From an uncultured Bacteroidota bacterium (lineage in GTDB: Bacteria; Bacteroidota; Bacteroidia; Bacteroidales; F082), in assembly GCA_913055825.1 (NCBI GenBank), contig CAJXKB010000026.1, forward strand, positions 1 to 36,362: 36,362 bases of DNA. Reading direction: 5' to 3'. Every line of letters starts with the position of its first letter. Within the stretch, counting starts at the first letter, position 1. A model generated the notes under the pieces. It saw nothing but the letters and a program-made list of their open reading frames with translations, ran no database searches and was not told the DNA's origin. A program made the translations under genes and the position numbers. Positions 6,049 to 15,291 of this stretch are shown one piece after another.

Positions 6049-8202
6049 TTATTTTCTGGCTGCGATCAACAGTTTCAGCATTTTGATTCCCGCTTCGGCG
6101 ATCACCGTTCCCGGGCCAAAAATTGCTGCTGCGCCGGCGTCATACAAAAACTGATAATCCTGATGGGGGATTACCCCGCCCACTATCACCATAATATCCT
6201 CACGCCCCAGTTTTTTAAGTTCATCAATTACTTGTGGTACAAGTGTTTTATGGCCGGCAGCCAAGCTGGAAACACCTAAAATATGAACATCGTTTTCCAC
6301 GGCCTGGCGGGCAGCTTCGGCGGGAGTTTGAAACAATGGGCCAATATCCACATCAAAACCCATATCAGCGTATGCTGTAGCTACTACTTTGGCGCCACGG
6401 TCGTGTCCGTCCTGTCCCATTTTGGCAATCATAATCCGCGGGCGGCGGCCATCTAATTCGGCAAATTCGTCCGCCAGTTTTCTGGCACTGTCAAACAAAC
6501 TGTCGTCGCCGGCTTCTGAAGAATAGACTCCTGAAATTGATTTTATCACTGCTTTGTACCTCCCGAAAACTTTTTCGCAAGCATACGAAATTTCTCCGAG
6601 ACTGGCACGTTTTTTTGCTGCATCAACAGCGAGGGCCAGTAAATTACCTTTGCCGGTTTCGCATGCTTTGGTGATGGCGTCTAAGCTTTGCTGCACATCA
6701 GCTTCATTTCGCCCGGCACGTAATTTTTTCAAACGTGCCAATTGGGCTTCGCGAACAGCGGTATTGTCCACCTCAAGAATATCGAGGGGGTCTTCTTTTT
6801 CAAGACAGTATTGATTCACCCCCACGATAATATCTTTCCGGGCATCAATGCGTGCCTGCTTACGTGCAGCAGCTTCTTCGATACGCATTTTAGGTAAACC
6901 GGTTTCGATGGCTTTTGCCATACCGCCCATTTCTTCCACTTCCTGAATAAGCTTCCAGGCTTTACGGGCAATTTCGTGGGTCAGGCTTTCCACATAATAC
7001 GAGCCGGCCCAAGGGTCGACACTACGGCAAATATCAGTTTCCTGTTGCAAATAAATCTGAGTATTGCGCGCAATACGTGCCGAAAAATCGGTTGGCAGGG
7101 CAATGGCTTCGTCCAGGGCGTTGGTGTGAAGCGATTGAGTATGTCCCAACGCAGCACCCATGGCCTCAACACAAGTACGGGTTACATTGTTAAACGGATC
7201 TTGTTCGGTAAGGCTCCATCCCGAAGTCTGGGTGTGGGTGCGAAGCGCCATTGATTTGGGGTTTTTCGGGTTGAACTGTTTCACAATTTTAGCCCATAAC
7301 ATCCTTGCAGCCCGCAGTTTGGCAATTTCCATAAAATGATTCATCCCTAATCCCCAAAAAAAAGATAAGCGTGGAGCAAATTCATCAATTTTCAAACCCG
7401 ATTTTAATCCGGTACGGATGTAATCCAAACCATCTGCCAGCGTATAGGCCAACTCAATGTCGGCTGTAGCCCCTGCCTCCTGCATGTGGTAACCCGAAAT
7501 GGAAATGGAATTGAATTTGGGCATGTTTTGGGCCGTATATGCAAAAATATCGGAAATGATACGCATTGAAGGAGCCGGTGGGTAGATATACGTATTCCGA
7601 ACCATAAATTCCTTCAAAATATCGTTTTGAATGGTACCCGAAAGTTCATCTAACTTTGCCCCCTGTTCCAGTGCGGTAACAATGTAAAAAGCCAGTACCG
7701 GCAATACGGCCCCGTTCATGGTCATGGAAACAGAAATTTTGTTCAACGGAATTTGATTGAAAAGAATCTCCATGTCTAAAATGGAATCAATAGCAACGCC
7801 AGCTTTTCCAACATCACCTGTAACACGTTCATGATCAGAATCGTATCCGCGGTGAGTGGGCAAGTCAAAAGCTACCGACAATCCTTTCTGACCTGCAGCA
7901 AGGTTACGACGATAAAAAGCGTTGGATTCCTCGGCAGTCGAAAAACCGGCGTACTGTCGGATGGTCCATGGCCGTGTGACGTACATACTGGAGTAGGGTC
8001 CACGCAAAAAGGGAGGAATTCCGGCTGCAAAATTTAGGTGCTCTATATTTTGAAGGTCATTTTCTGTATAAACCGGTTTCACCGGGATTTTTTCAGCCGG
8101 CACCCAATCGGAACCGGTAAAATCAGCAGGTTCAACATGAAGTACCCCGGGATTGTTTTCCGAAAAATTATCGATTTGTATCTTTTTAAAATCAGGTTTC
8201 AT
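6049..8202 (-). CDS. mutB: Methylmalonyl-CoA mutase large (catalytic) subunit
   Basis: This subunit carries adenosylcobalamin and interconverts succinyl-CoA and methylmalonyl-CoA, the step joining the TCA cycle to propionate formation or propionyl-CoA use. The 717 residues are full length. The N-terminal half is the CoA-binding barrel, with [20 protein letters not shown] near 64-83, [13 protein letters not shown] near 120 and the [16 protein letters not shown] segment. The C-terminal cobalamin domain begins [13 protein letters not shown], with the lower cobalt ligand at H600, followed by GVSSLAAGH and GGVIPHQD. It follows mutA by 20 bases. The chaperone GTPase MeaB and the epimerase are not in the window. 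Confidence 0.97.
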   Translation of the reverse strand: MKPDFKKIQIDNFSENNPGVLHVEPADFTGSDWVPAEKIPVKPVYTENDLQNIEHLNFAAGIPPFLRGPYSSMYVTRPWTIRQYAGFSTAEESNAFYRRNLAAGQKGLSVAFDLPTHRGYDSDHERVTGDVGKAGVAIDSILDMEILFNQIPLNKISVSMTMNGAVLPVLAFYIVTALEQGAKLDELSGTIQNDILKEFMVRNTYIYPPAPSMRIISDIFAYTAQNMPKFNSISISGYHMQEAGATADIELAYTLADGLDYIRTGLKSGLKIDEFAPRLSFFWGLGMNHFMEIAKLRAARMLWAKIVKQFNPKNPKSMALRTHTQTSGWSLTEQDPFNNVTRTCVEAMGAALGHTQSLHTNALDEAIALPTDFSARIARNTQIYLQQETDICRSVDPWAGSYYVESLTHEIARKAWKLIQEVEEMGGMAKAIETGLPKMRIEEAAARKQARIDARKDIIVGVNQYCLEKEDPLDILEVDNTAVREAQLARLKKLRAGRNEADVQQSLDAITKACETGKGNLLALAVDAAKKRASLGEISYACEKVFGRYKAVIKSISGVYSSEAGDDSLFDSARKLADEFAELDGRRPRIMIAKMGQDGHDRGAKVVATAYADMGFDVDIGPLFQTPAEAARQAVENDVHILGVSSLAAGHKTLVPQVIDELKKLGREDIMVIVGGVIPHQDYQFLYDAGAAAIFGPGTVIAEAGIKMLKLLIAARK

Positions 8203-8222
8203 CTGTTTTAATTTTAAATCGC

Positions 8223-10049
8223 TTAACGATTAATTCCTATCAGCTTTTGATATTTTTTCAATTCTTCCAGCACGTTACAACGGTTGTGAATAAAATACTC
8301 CATTCCTGCATTTTTTAATTTATCCACCAGGTTTACCGGATAACCAGCCAAAACCACTACGCTTTTGTGCCGCAGGGCCTCAAAAACCGGGAAAACCCAA
8401 TCGGCATATTCTTCATCAGCACCACAAAGTACCACAATTTCAGCCCTGTTATTTTCTGCTATTTTTATCCCTGCATCAAGATTTGTAAAACCGGAATGGT
8501 CAATAATTTCATATCCGGCACAGCCAAAAAAATTAGTGGCAAATTGAGCCCTGGCGCGACTTTTGGATGGATTTCCATAAGAAAACAGGTTGACCTGCGG
8601 ACGTTTATGTTTTAAAGCAAACCGATCAGTTTGGTATCGTAAAGCTTCAAAAGGTGTAGCTGCGCGATAAGGTTGAAGCTTTTCAGCTGAATCGGGTGCA
8701 AAAAACACTTTGGGAGAAATCTGTTTTTCCATTTTCTCAGCTGTATTTGGAAATTGATTTACACCCAGGATGGAACGTTTCCGGTAGGCAATATCCCGAT
8801 TTTTCTTTTGGGATTCTTTTTGGATGATGTGTTGAACAAAGCCTTGATTATAAACCTGTTCATAACCTCCTTTTTCATCAGTTTCGAGAAATAAATCCCA
8901 TGAATGATGAATAAGTTTGTCGGTTAGCATTTCAATGTAATAGGATCCAGCCGCAGGGTCAGTAACTTTATCAAAAAATGATTCTTTTTTCAAAATTAAT
9001 TGTTGGTTCCGGGCAATCCGTTTTCCTAATTCCGAAGAGTCACCAGTAGCTTGATCGAACGGAATAGTTGTAATAACATCAGCTCCTCCCAAAATAGCAG
9101 ACATGGCTTCGGTTGTGTTGCGCAATATGTTTACATAAGGGTCGTAAAGACTTTTGTTCCATTGCGAATTCACGGCATGCAACATCATGGTGCATTGGCT
9201 TTTGTTTACACCGTAGGCGGATAGTATTTTTGCCCATAAAAAACGTAAAGCCCTGAACTTGGCAATTTCCATGAAATAGTTGGAACCTGTGGCAAAGCTA
9301 AATCTCATCTTGCCGGCAATTTGTTCCGCCTCATAGCCGGCTTCGGTTAAATGCTGAATATATCCGCTACCTTTGGCCAGTCCAAAAGCCATCTCACTTA
9401 CCGTAGAACCACCACTGTTGTGAAAAATACCGGCATCCACCGTTATGCTGTGAAAGTTTTCAAGGGGTAAACACGTTTCAAACAGCTTTGTCATTTGTGC
9501 ATAAGTTGTTTTCTGCATGTTTTCGACAGCAAGGGGATCGCAAAAAACAGATCCGTGGATTTTTTTCAAATCCCAACCCTGATTTTTTGCAAGTTTAATT
9601 AACAACTCAGGTAAATCATCAGTATTGGGTAAACGAAAATTCAATTCGACCCGTTCTCCATCGATACCTTTGAGCAATTGCTGAAGCGTTAATAAATCAA
9701 TAGGTTGTAAAACATCAAAAGCCAGTGAATCGACTCCGTTTTCGATGGCCTTCTGTGCCTCTATGTTGGCTGTTTTTACCTTACTTACTTCTATCAGTTG
9801 ATTGATCTTCCACTCATTTCCTTTCGATTGATTCCCCCTGACAAACGGATAAGCACCCGGCAGTCCCCGCATGTGTTCGAGATGTTTTAAATCCTCGGCT
9901 CGGTAAAAAGGTTGCACATCGAAACCCTCATCGGTGTGCCAAACCAGTTTTTTATCATAATCAGCCCCCTTAAGGTCGGCTTTGATTTTTTTCTTCCAGC
10001 TTTCGGTGTCAACCGGAGGAAAATCATCAAATAATTTTTCCTTGTCCAT
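8223..10049 (-). CDS. mutA: Methylmalonyl-CoA mutase small subunit
   Basis: This is the non-catalytic partner of MutB in the two-subunit mutase. The ATG at 10047-10049 gives 608 residues. A longer frame from a TTG at 10088 would start upstream of the promoter box at 10075-10082 and is unlikely. The barrel part includes [20 protein letters not shown] near the N-terminus, [15 protein letters not shown], and [11 protein letters not shown]. The C-terminal domain keeps the cobalamin-domain outline ([21 protein letters not shown]) but lacks the DxHxxG cobalt-ligand motif, as expected for this subunit. It is the first gene of the operon mutA-mutB-YgjV/GNAT-hydantoinase. Confidence 0.95.
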   Translation of the reverse strand: MDKEKLFDDFPPVDTESWKKKIKADLKGADYDKKLVWHTDEGFDVQPFYRAEDLKHLEHMRGLPGAYPFVRGNQSKGNEWKINQLIEVSKVKTANIEAQKAIENGVDSLAFDVLQPIDLLTLQQLLKGIDGERVELNFRLPNTDDLPELLIKLAKNQGWDLKKIHGSVFCDPLAVENMQKTTYAQMTKLFETCLPLENFHSITVDAGIFHNSGGSTVSEMAFGLAKGSGYIQHLTEAGYEAEQIAGKMRFSFATGSNYFMEIAKFRALRFLWAKILSAYGVNKSQCTMMLHAVNSQWNKSLYDPYVNILRNTTEAMSAILGGADVITTIPFDQATGDSSELGKRIARNQQLILKKESFFDKVTDPAAGSYYIEMLTDKLIHHSWDLFLETDEKGGYEQVYNQGFVQHIIQKESQKKNRDIAYRKRSILGVNQFPNTAEKMEKQISPKVFFAPDSAEKLQPYRAATPFEALRYQTDRFALKHKRPQVNLFSYGNPSKSRARAQFATNFFGCAGYEIIDHSGFTNLDAGIKIAENNRAEIVVLCGADEEYADWVFPVFEALRHKSVVVLAGYPVNLVDKLKNAGMEYFIHNRCNVLEELKKYQKLIGINR

Positions 10050-10074
10050 TTGTATTGAAATGCTAATTTTTTGG

Positions 10075-10104
10075 CAAAAGTAAAACAAAAGAAAGGGGAA
10101 ACAA
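10075..10104 (-). promoter_or_regulatory. Promoter of the mutA operon
   Basis: Read on the minus strand, TTG (10102-10104), a 19-base spacer and TACTTTTG (10075-10082) match the Bacteroidota -33/-7 layout. The expected transcript start is about 20 bases before the mutA ATG, which decides the start codon at 10049. Confidence 0.65.
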
Positions 10105-10147
10105 TATTTTGTTATTAATTTAACAGATAAATTTTAGAATACCGTTG

Positions 10148-10167
10148 GTCTTTTTGCTTAAAAAGAC
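10148..10167. repeat. 8-bp perfect inverted repeat upstream of purine permease
   Basis: GTCTTTTT (10148-10155) and AAAAAGAC (10160-10167) are exact reverse complements around a 4-base loop GCTT. The repeat lies between the divergent mutA and permease genes, about 100 bases before the permease ATG. It could be an operator or a small hairpin. Two similar segments, TTCCGGAATTTACC (10193-10206) and TTCGGAATTTTACC (10228-10241), follow it as an imperfect direct repeat. No purine riboswitch core is seen. Confidence 0.4.
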
Positions 10168-10269
10168 TCAATAATTTCAGATTGTACTAATTTTCCGGAA
10201 TTTACCGTTTGATGTTTGGCTTTTTTTTTCGGAATTTTACCACAAAAACCATAACTTTATTGCGTTAAT

Positions 10270-11604
10270 ATGTTTACTAAAATTTTCGAGTTAAAAGCTA
10301 ATCATAGCAACTTCAAAACCGAAGCCATTGCCGGGCTGACTACTTTTATTGCGGGGATGTATATTATTGTGGTTAATCCTACTATTTTGAAATATGCAGG
10401 TATCCCTTATTCCGCCGGGCTAACGGCCACTGTACTACTCAGTGCTTTTTGTACCATTGCCATGGGTTGGTACGCCAAGAACCCCATTCTTGTTGCCCCG
10501 GGCATGGGGATTAATGCTTATTTCACTTATTCGGTGGTGCTGGCCCAGGGGGTACGGCCCGCACTTGCCCTGGGTGCTATATTTTGGTCCGGTGTTTTTT
10601 TTGTTATCATTTCGGCTTTAAATATTCGTACAGCTATCATTAAGGCCATCCCTTCCACTGTTCGCTTGGGTGGCGCGGTAGGTATTGGTCTTTTTATCGC
10701 AGTTATTGGTTTTCATAATTCCGGTTTTATCGTGGCCAAACCCCCGCTTACCGGTGTAGGAATTATTAATGCAATTACCCTTGTGTTTTTGGCCGGATTA
10801 TTTATTACGATAATTTTGGTTGTAAAAAAAGTAAAAGGGGCCATGGTTCTTGGTATGGTTTTAACCACACTGTTGGCATGGCCTGTGGGACGGTGGTTTG
10901 GTGATGCCTCGGTGGTGAATCACGGAGTGAAAACATTGATTAACTTTGATGGTATATATGCTGCTCCCGATTTTAGCTGGTTTTTAAAAGCAGATATCCT
11001 GGGTTCTCTTAAATATAGTTATATCCCAATTATATTTGCCTTGCTGTTTGTTGATATGTTCGATAGTATCACAACTTTTGTAGGGGTTGCAGAAGCTGGA
11101 AATCTTAAGGATGAAAATGGAGATCCAAAATATATCAAACAATCAATGATTGTAGATGGTTTTGCCACTTTGCTCGGTGGCGTTTTTGGAACAAGCCCGG
11201 GAACGGCGTACATCGAATCGGCTACAGGTATTCACGAAGGTGGACGTACCGGGCTCACAGCAGTTATAACCGGATTGCTTTTTCTTCCATTTCTTTTTCT
11301 CTCACCGTTGGCAGCGTTGGTGCCTGCTGTGGCCACCGCTCCGGTTTTAGTACTGGTTGGGGTTTTCATGGCCGGGCCCTTAAAAAAAATTGACTGGCAA
11401 AACATGCAGGAAGCTATCCCGGCATTTCTCACTATTTTACTGATACCTTTGACTTATTCTTTAACACAGGGAATTGTTTACGGGTTGCTGAGCTATACGC
11501 TCATTAAAATGATTATGGGAAAATGGAAAGAAATCCATCCTGCACTTTGGGCTATTGATGCTTTTTCATTTTTGATGTTGGCCATCGAATACAAATTGAT
11601 ATAA
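10270..11604 (+). CDS. NCS2-family purine permease (AzgA/PbuG-like)
   Basis: This 444-residue inner-membrane protein belongs to the nucleobase:cation symporter-2 group that imports adenine, guanine or hypoxanthine. Most of the length is hydrophobic, as expected for about 12-14 membrane segments. Family marks are EAIAGLTTFIAGMYIIVVNP near 18-37, NPILVAPGMGINAYFTY near 71-87, FVDMFDSITTFVGVAEAGNL near 259-278, and GTSPGTAYIESATGIHEGGR near 307-326. It is transcribed divergently from mutA and lies upstream of xanthine dehydrogenase, which supports a role in supplying purines. A weak TAACTTTA box at 10252-10259 is one base off consensus. Its stop is 6 bases from the stop of the convergent acyltransferase gene. 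Confidence 0.92.
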   Translation: MFTKIFELKANHSNFKTEAIAGLTTFIAGMYIIVVNPTILKYAGIPYSAGLTATVLLSAFCTIAMGWYAKNPILVAPGMGINAYFTYSVVLAQGVRPALALGAIFWSGVFFVIISALNIRTAIIKAIPSTVRLGGAVGIGLFIAVIGFHNSGFIVAKPPLTGVGIINAITLVFLAGLFITIILVVKKVKGAMVLGMVLTTLLAWPVGRWFGDASVVNHGVKTLINFDGIYAAPDFSWFLKADILGSLKYSYIPIIFALLFVDMFDSITTFVGVAEAGNLKDENGDPKYIKQSMIVDGFATLLGGVFGTSPGTAYIESATGIHEGGRTGLTAVITGLLFLPFLFLSPLAALVPAVATAPVLVLVGVFMAGPLKKIDWQNMQEAIPAFLTILLIPLTYSLTQGIVYGLLSYTLIKMIMGKWKEIHPALWAIDAFSFLMLAIEYKLI

Positions 11605-11610
11605 ATCCTT

Positions 11611-12639
11611 CTACACTGCGATTTTATTTTTTCCAACCGAATCCCACAACCATACTAAAAGGCTGGTAACAATCAGAAGTCCGATAAACCAAAAAGTTAG
11701 TTGGATATAGTTAAGGTTTCCATGTAACCAAAGGGCTAAATTTCCTGCCAAAATCATAAAAATGATATAAAAAACAGTCACATTTTTCCCAATATATTCC
11801 AGATAATGGGTCACGCGATTATTCACGCGGTTTACAATAGCATGTGCACTTAACAGCCACCAAAACATATAGTTAATACAAAACATAAAGAATAGGATTC
11901 CATGATGATAGAACAATATCGGACGAATAGTAACACCGAAACCAAAAGGGATACTTCCGATAAGCATAAGCCCCGACAAGCTTAAAAGAATAATTTTTAC
12001 GGTCTGGCTGTGTTTAAACTGATCGGAAACAAAATACTGTTTAAACAAATAAAACGAATAACCCGCCAGCACATAAGCAAACCACGGGATAAAAGGGAAA
12101 AATGAACCTGGGTATTTTCCGTAAATTAAAGGAATAAACAAAGAATGGGGATAAATTTTTTCAACCGGAGGAACCACATACTGCAAGAGTAAGAAAATGA
12201 TAATTAGAGACAAGTACAGCAATACATGACCTTTTAGTAATTTTATTATCACAGCCATAGTAATAAGGCTTATACCTGCTAAAATCAAAATATCGGATCC
12301 AAATAGAAGATGCATGGTATCAGTTTGGGCCGTTACTTTTGTTAGATGAAACAACACCAATGCATTTCTTCCGATATTTACCAGTAAACCCAACGCAATC
12401 AACCGGATTCCACGTTTTATGTTTTCCATGAAAGATTTTGCATTGTGCGCAATGTAATAACCCATAACGGCCAAAAAAACAGGAGCTGCCGGAGGGCCGC
12501 CAAGAAACATGGAAATTTTCCCCACTAAACTGTTTACAATTACCGGCTTGGCAAAATATTCAACCAGGACCATTTGAACCATCGTTAAAAGAGCCAGTCC
12601 CTTAATAAAATCAGCCGTTCTGCTTCTGCTTATTTCCAT
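11611..12639 (-). CDS. Polytopic membrane acyltransferase (HGSNAT/acyltransferase-3-like)
   Basis: The 342-residue protein has about ten hydrophobic segments. It begins with SRTADFIKGLALLTMVQMVL, close to the R-x-x-x-D-x-x-K-G opening of the heparan-alpha-glucosaminide N-acetyltransferase (DUF1624) and acyltransferase-3 families. A GGPPAAPVFLAVMGYYIAHN segment follows, and a later FIPWFAYVLAGYSFY segment resembles the conserved PW/GY region of these families. Such proteins move acyl groups across the inner membrane onto sugars or other acceptors. The acceptor is unknown. It lies 66 bases downstream of the penicillin-acylase gene on the same strand, and no promoter box is visible between them, so they may be co-transcribed. 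Confidence 0.7.
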   Translation of the reverse strand: MEISRSRTADFIKGLALLTMVQMVLVEYFAKPVIVNSLVGKISMFLGGPPAAPVFLAVMGYYIAHNAKSFMENIKRGIRLIALGLLVNIGRNALVLFHLTKVTAQTDTMHLLFGSDILILAGISLITMAVIIKLLKGHVLLYLSLIIIFLLLQYVVPPVEKIYPHSLFIPLIYGKYPGSFFPFIPWFAYVLAGYSFYLFKQYFVSDQFKHSQTVKIILLSLSGLMLIGSIPFGFGVTIRPILFYHHGILFFMFCINYMFWWLLSAHAIVNRVNNRVTHYLEYIGKNVTVFYIIFMILAGNLALWLHGNLNYIQLTFWFIGLLIVTSLLVWLWDSVGKNKIAV

Positions 12640-12705
12640 TTAAAAATTTTGATAAAGGTATATTAATTGATTTAGACTTGAAGGGGTGTTTATTAAATTT
12701 TAAGA

Positions 12706-15084
12706 TTATTTTGGAAATAACTCCAGTTTTTTTTCTTTACTTAACTCTTTTTTCAACATAATTTGGATACGGTATTTGCCTTGGACAAACAACTTTGCCT
12801 GATCTTTATAATGTGGGCTTAGCACGTTGCCGCTTTGTCCGGTTGGGATAATCGTAAGTGCGTGAACGGGATCGGCAAAATCAATTAAAAAGCGTAAAGC
12901 AGGACCTGAAATTACCGGATAAATTCCTTTTTTATTATACACAATACTTTCTTTATCAATCACTTCATTGCTTCCCCGCATAGGGAACGGCCCTACATTG
13001 AAATATTTATCAAAGGGTTTTTTTCGTCCAATGGGATGAATATTTATCAATTGATGAACGTGGCCCCATTTCCAACGGGAAACATCCCGGCCCAACTGAT
13101 TTTTTAGTGCTACGGCAGTTTCGGCAAACGATTTTTGAAAAATATCGGAACGGTTTTCTTTTTCTTTGGTTTGAACATTATCCCACCAAGGAGAATTTTT
13201 ATCATTTAAAAGCCTTTCGATAGAGCTTCTGAGCATATAAGTTCCCACCAATTTGTGAAAATCGTTTGCTCCGATTTCATCCTGCATGGCATCCCTTAAT
13301 ACAAAATAGAGCCATTGTGTATAAATGACCGCGCCAGTACTTGCCGTATCATAATTTCCATCCCAGTTGTTCAGTGCCTGTACTATTTTCATGTTACTTC
13401 CGGCTTGTTCCAGATGGTTTAACAGCAGACGGACTAAACGTAAATCGCGATTGGAATGCGTGTCAAGTTGAATACTCTTCATGCCATTTAAATCCCATTT
13501 TGGTTTGGATAAAAGCAGTTCTTTCACGCGTCCCGAGCGATAACCCGGCGAATAATAACCGGCATATTCTACCCCGTCCACAGCCGGAGGTGCATTGTTT
13601 GAAGTGTTCAGAATCCCTTCGGGCGGATTTACCCATTGTGGATTTTTATTGAAAGAATAAAAGCCGAGCACGTCGTCTTTGCCTGAAGCTCCATCTAAAA
13701 TTAAATGCGGGTTAACATGCGGAGGCCGGCGTGGTATTTTTCCGGTAGCCCATAATGCAATGTTACCGGCCTTGTCGCCGTAAGCCACATTTAAACCAAC
13801 CACATCAATCAGTGGCATGGCTTTTTTAAAACTCTCCAATCCGGTGGCGTTGTTAATCATATACAAAGCTTCCAACGCAGTAGTTTTAAAATGCAAGGGA
13901 GCCCACCAAAAACTCACCGGCACATCTTTTTTTAGTGTAATATTTTCATATACATCATTCAGCAGGGGGCCATGTTTCGAGTAATGAATATCGAAAGTAA
14001 CATTTTTTTCTCCTTTCACCCTGATTACTTGATGAACTGTTTTCATGGTTTGCCAATGATCTACATTCCAAACTTGAAGCGGATTATCCGGATTTTGTTT
14101 TTCGGCATACAAGTCCATGTTATCGAAAGGAAAAATGGTTAGGCCCCAGGCATATGTATCGTTGTGCCCTACCAGCGCAAAAGGGATGCCTGCCAGATAA
14201 TATCCGTAAAGATTAAATCCGGGATACTGAATATAAGCTTCGTACCACACCGAAGGTTGCGAATATTTGATGTGTGTATCGTTGGCCAGTATTACTTTTC
14301 CCGATTTGGAGTGAGCTCCACTGATCACCCAGTTGTTGGATCCCTCCCAAATGGGCATGGGAACTATATCTTGTAACGAACGCACCTGTTTTAATAATCC
14401 CGCAAGCAATGGCGCTTCGCCGGATTGTGAAAACCGGTGGGCATTGGATAGCGAATCCAACTTAAAATCTTTCAAATAACTATTATTTGTTTTATGTAAA
14501 ACTCTGGTAATTAGGGGGTCATCACTCAGAGCAGATGTAAAACTCAGAGACATATATCCAATGGTGGAGAACACGTCTTTAACCGTAAACAATTCGGGTT
14601 TAAAATTGAGCAGGGTAAACTCTAAGGGTAACGAGCCGTGTTTGATAAAGCTGTTTATCCCATCAACATAGGCCTGTACCTGTTTGCGAACGGGCTCGTC
14701 GGCGTCTTTCATAAATTGTTTGGAACTTTCGGCAGCCATTTTATTTATAGACAAAGTGCGCATGTATTTGTCAGTTTTCACTAAATCTTTACCGAGTATT
14801 TCGGCTAACCGGCCTTCAACCACCCGGCGGATCATCACCATCTGAAAAAGACGGTCCTGGGCATGGGTATAGCCCAGAGAAAAATACGCATCGTGGGCAT
14901 TTTGGGCATAAATGTGGGGTACACCGTAGGAATCATAAATTACCTCAACTTTTTTGCTAAGACCTGATAATTCCATTCTTCCGGAATAGTTTGGGGCTGT
15001 ACTGCGCATCCAGAAATAAACAACAGCAATAATGATTAAAATAACCGTAAACAGGATAAATAAAACTTTTTTTAGTGTTTTCAT
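12706..15084 (-). CDS. Penicillin acylase family protein (Ntn hydrolase)
   Basis: This family hydrolyses side-chain amides (beta-lactams, N-acyl-homoserine lactones, other N-acyl compounds) after self-cleavage into two chains. The ATG at 15082-15084 gives 792 residues; a TTG at 15105 is a weaker choice. Residues about 5-26 are one hydrophobic segment, so the enzyme is probably anchored and faces the periplasm. The alpha-chain part contains YDSYGVPHIYAQNAHDAYFS and GYTHAQDRLFQM. The self-processing site is WEGSNNWV, with the nucleophile serine at residue 249. NDTHIKYSQPSVWYE and the RGSNEVIDKES segment near the C-terminus fit the family. The native substrate is unknown. It diverges from xdhA and precedes the acyltransferase gene. 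Confidence 0.93.
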   Translation of the reverse strand: MKTLKKVLFILFTVILIIIAVVYFWMRSTAPNYSGRMELSGLSKKVEVIYDSYGVPHIYAQNAHDAYFSLGYTHAQDRLFQMVMIRRVVEGRLAEILGKDLVKTDKYMRTLSINKMAAESSKQFMKDADEPVRKQVQAYVDGINSFIKHGSLPLEFTLLNFKPELFTVKDVFSTIGYMSLSFTSALSDDPLITRVLHKTNNSYLKDFKLDSLSNAHRFSQSGEAPLLAGLLKQVRSLQDIVPMPIWEGSNNWVISGAHSKSGKVILANDTHIKYSQPSVWYEAYIQYPGFNLYGYYLAGIPFALVGHNDTYAWGLTIFPFDNMDLYAEKQNPDNPLQVWNVDHWQTMKTVHQVIRVKGEKNVTFDIHYSKHGPLLNDVYENITLKKDVPVSFWWAPLHFKTTALEALYMINNATGLESFKKAMPLIDVVGLNVAYGDKAGNIALWATGKIPRRPPHVNPHLILDGASGKDDVLGFYSFNKNPQWVNPPEGILNTSNNAPPAVDGVEYAGYYSPGYRSGRVKELLLSKPKWDLNGMKSIQLDTHSNRDLRLVRLLLNHLEQAGSNMKIVQALNNWDGNYDTASTGAVIYTQWLYFVLRDAMQDEIGANDFHKLVGTYMLRSSIERLLNDKNSPWWDNVQTKEKENRSDIFQKSFAETAVALKNQLGRDVSRWKWGHVHQLINIHPIGRKKPFDKYFNVGPFPMRGSNEVIDKESIVYNKKGIYPVISGPALRFLIDFADPVHALTIIPTGQSGNVLSPHYKDQAKLFVQGKYRIQIMLKKELSKEKKLELFPK

Positions 15085-15117
15085 GGTGGAGTAAATTGTA
15101 TGCAATATTTAGTTATC

Positions 15118-15125
15118 CAAATTTA
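15118..15125 (-). promoter_or_regulatory. Promoter -7 box for the penicillin-acylase gene
   Basis: Read on the minus strand it is TAAATTTG, a full match to TAnnTTTG, 33 bases before the ATG at 15084. No clear -33 box is visible. Confidence 0.4.
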
Positions 15126-15262
15126 GACGATTTTTTGAAATATAACAGGTCAGGATGAAATTTTTCCTTTTTTTTCCTATAAATCAGGTGCTTTAATTAA
15201 AAAACACTTTTCGATAAACGATTTTTAGATAAGCTGTAAAACGCCAACAGCTACATTATTCG

Positions 15263-15270
15263 TATTTTTG
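15263..15270 (+). promoter_or_regulatory. Promoter -7 box for the xdhABC operon
   Basis: TATTTTTG matches TAnnTTTG exactly and ends 21 bases before the ATG at 15292. It overlaps an in-frame TTG at 15268, which therefore cannot be the start codon if this promoter is used. The -33 region is weak. Confidence 0.5.
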
Positions 15271-15291
15271 GAAGTTAAAATAAGTCGTAAA

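Noticed and set aside
8365-8615. Open frames opposite the mutA C-terminal region
   Set aside because: Antisense shadows of a clear mutase subunit; no start signals or family features.
10089-10269. Purine riboswitch before the permease
   Set aside because: The conserved loop and junction bases of the guanine/adenine riboswitch are not present.
13341-13652. 103-residue plus-strand frame inside the penicillin-acylase gene
   Set aside because: Antisense shadow with no plausible domain; the acylase frame continues without a break.
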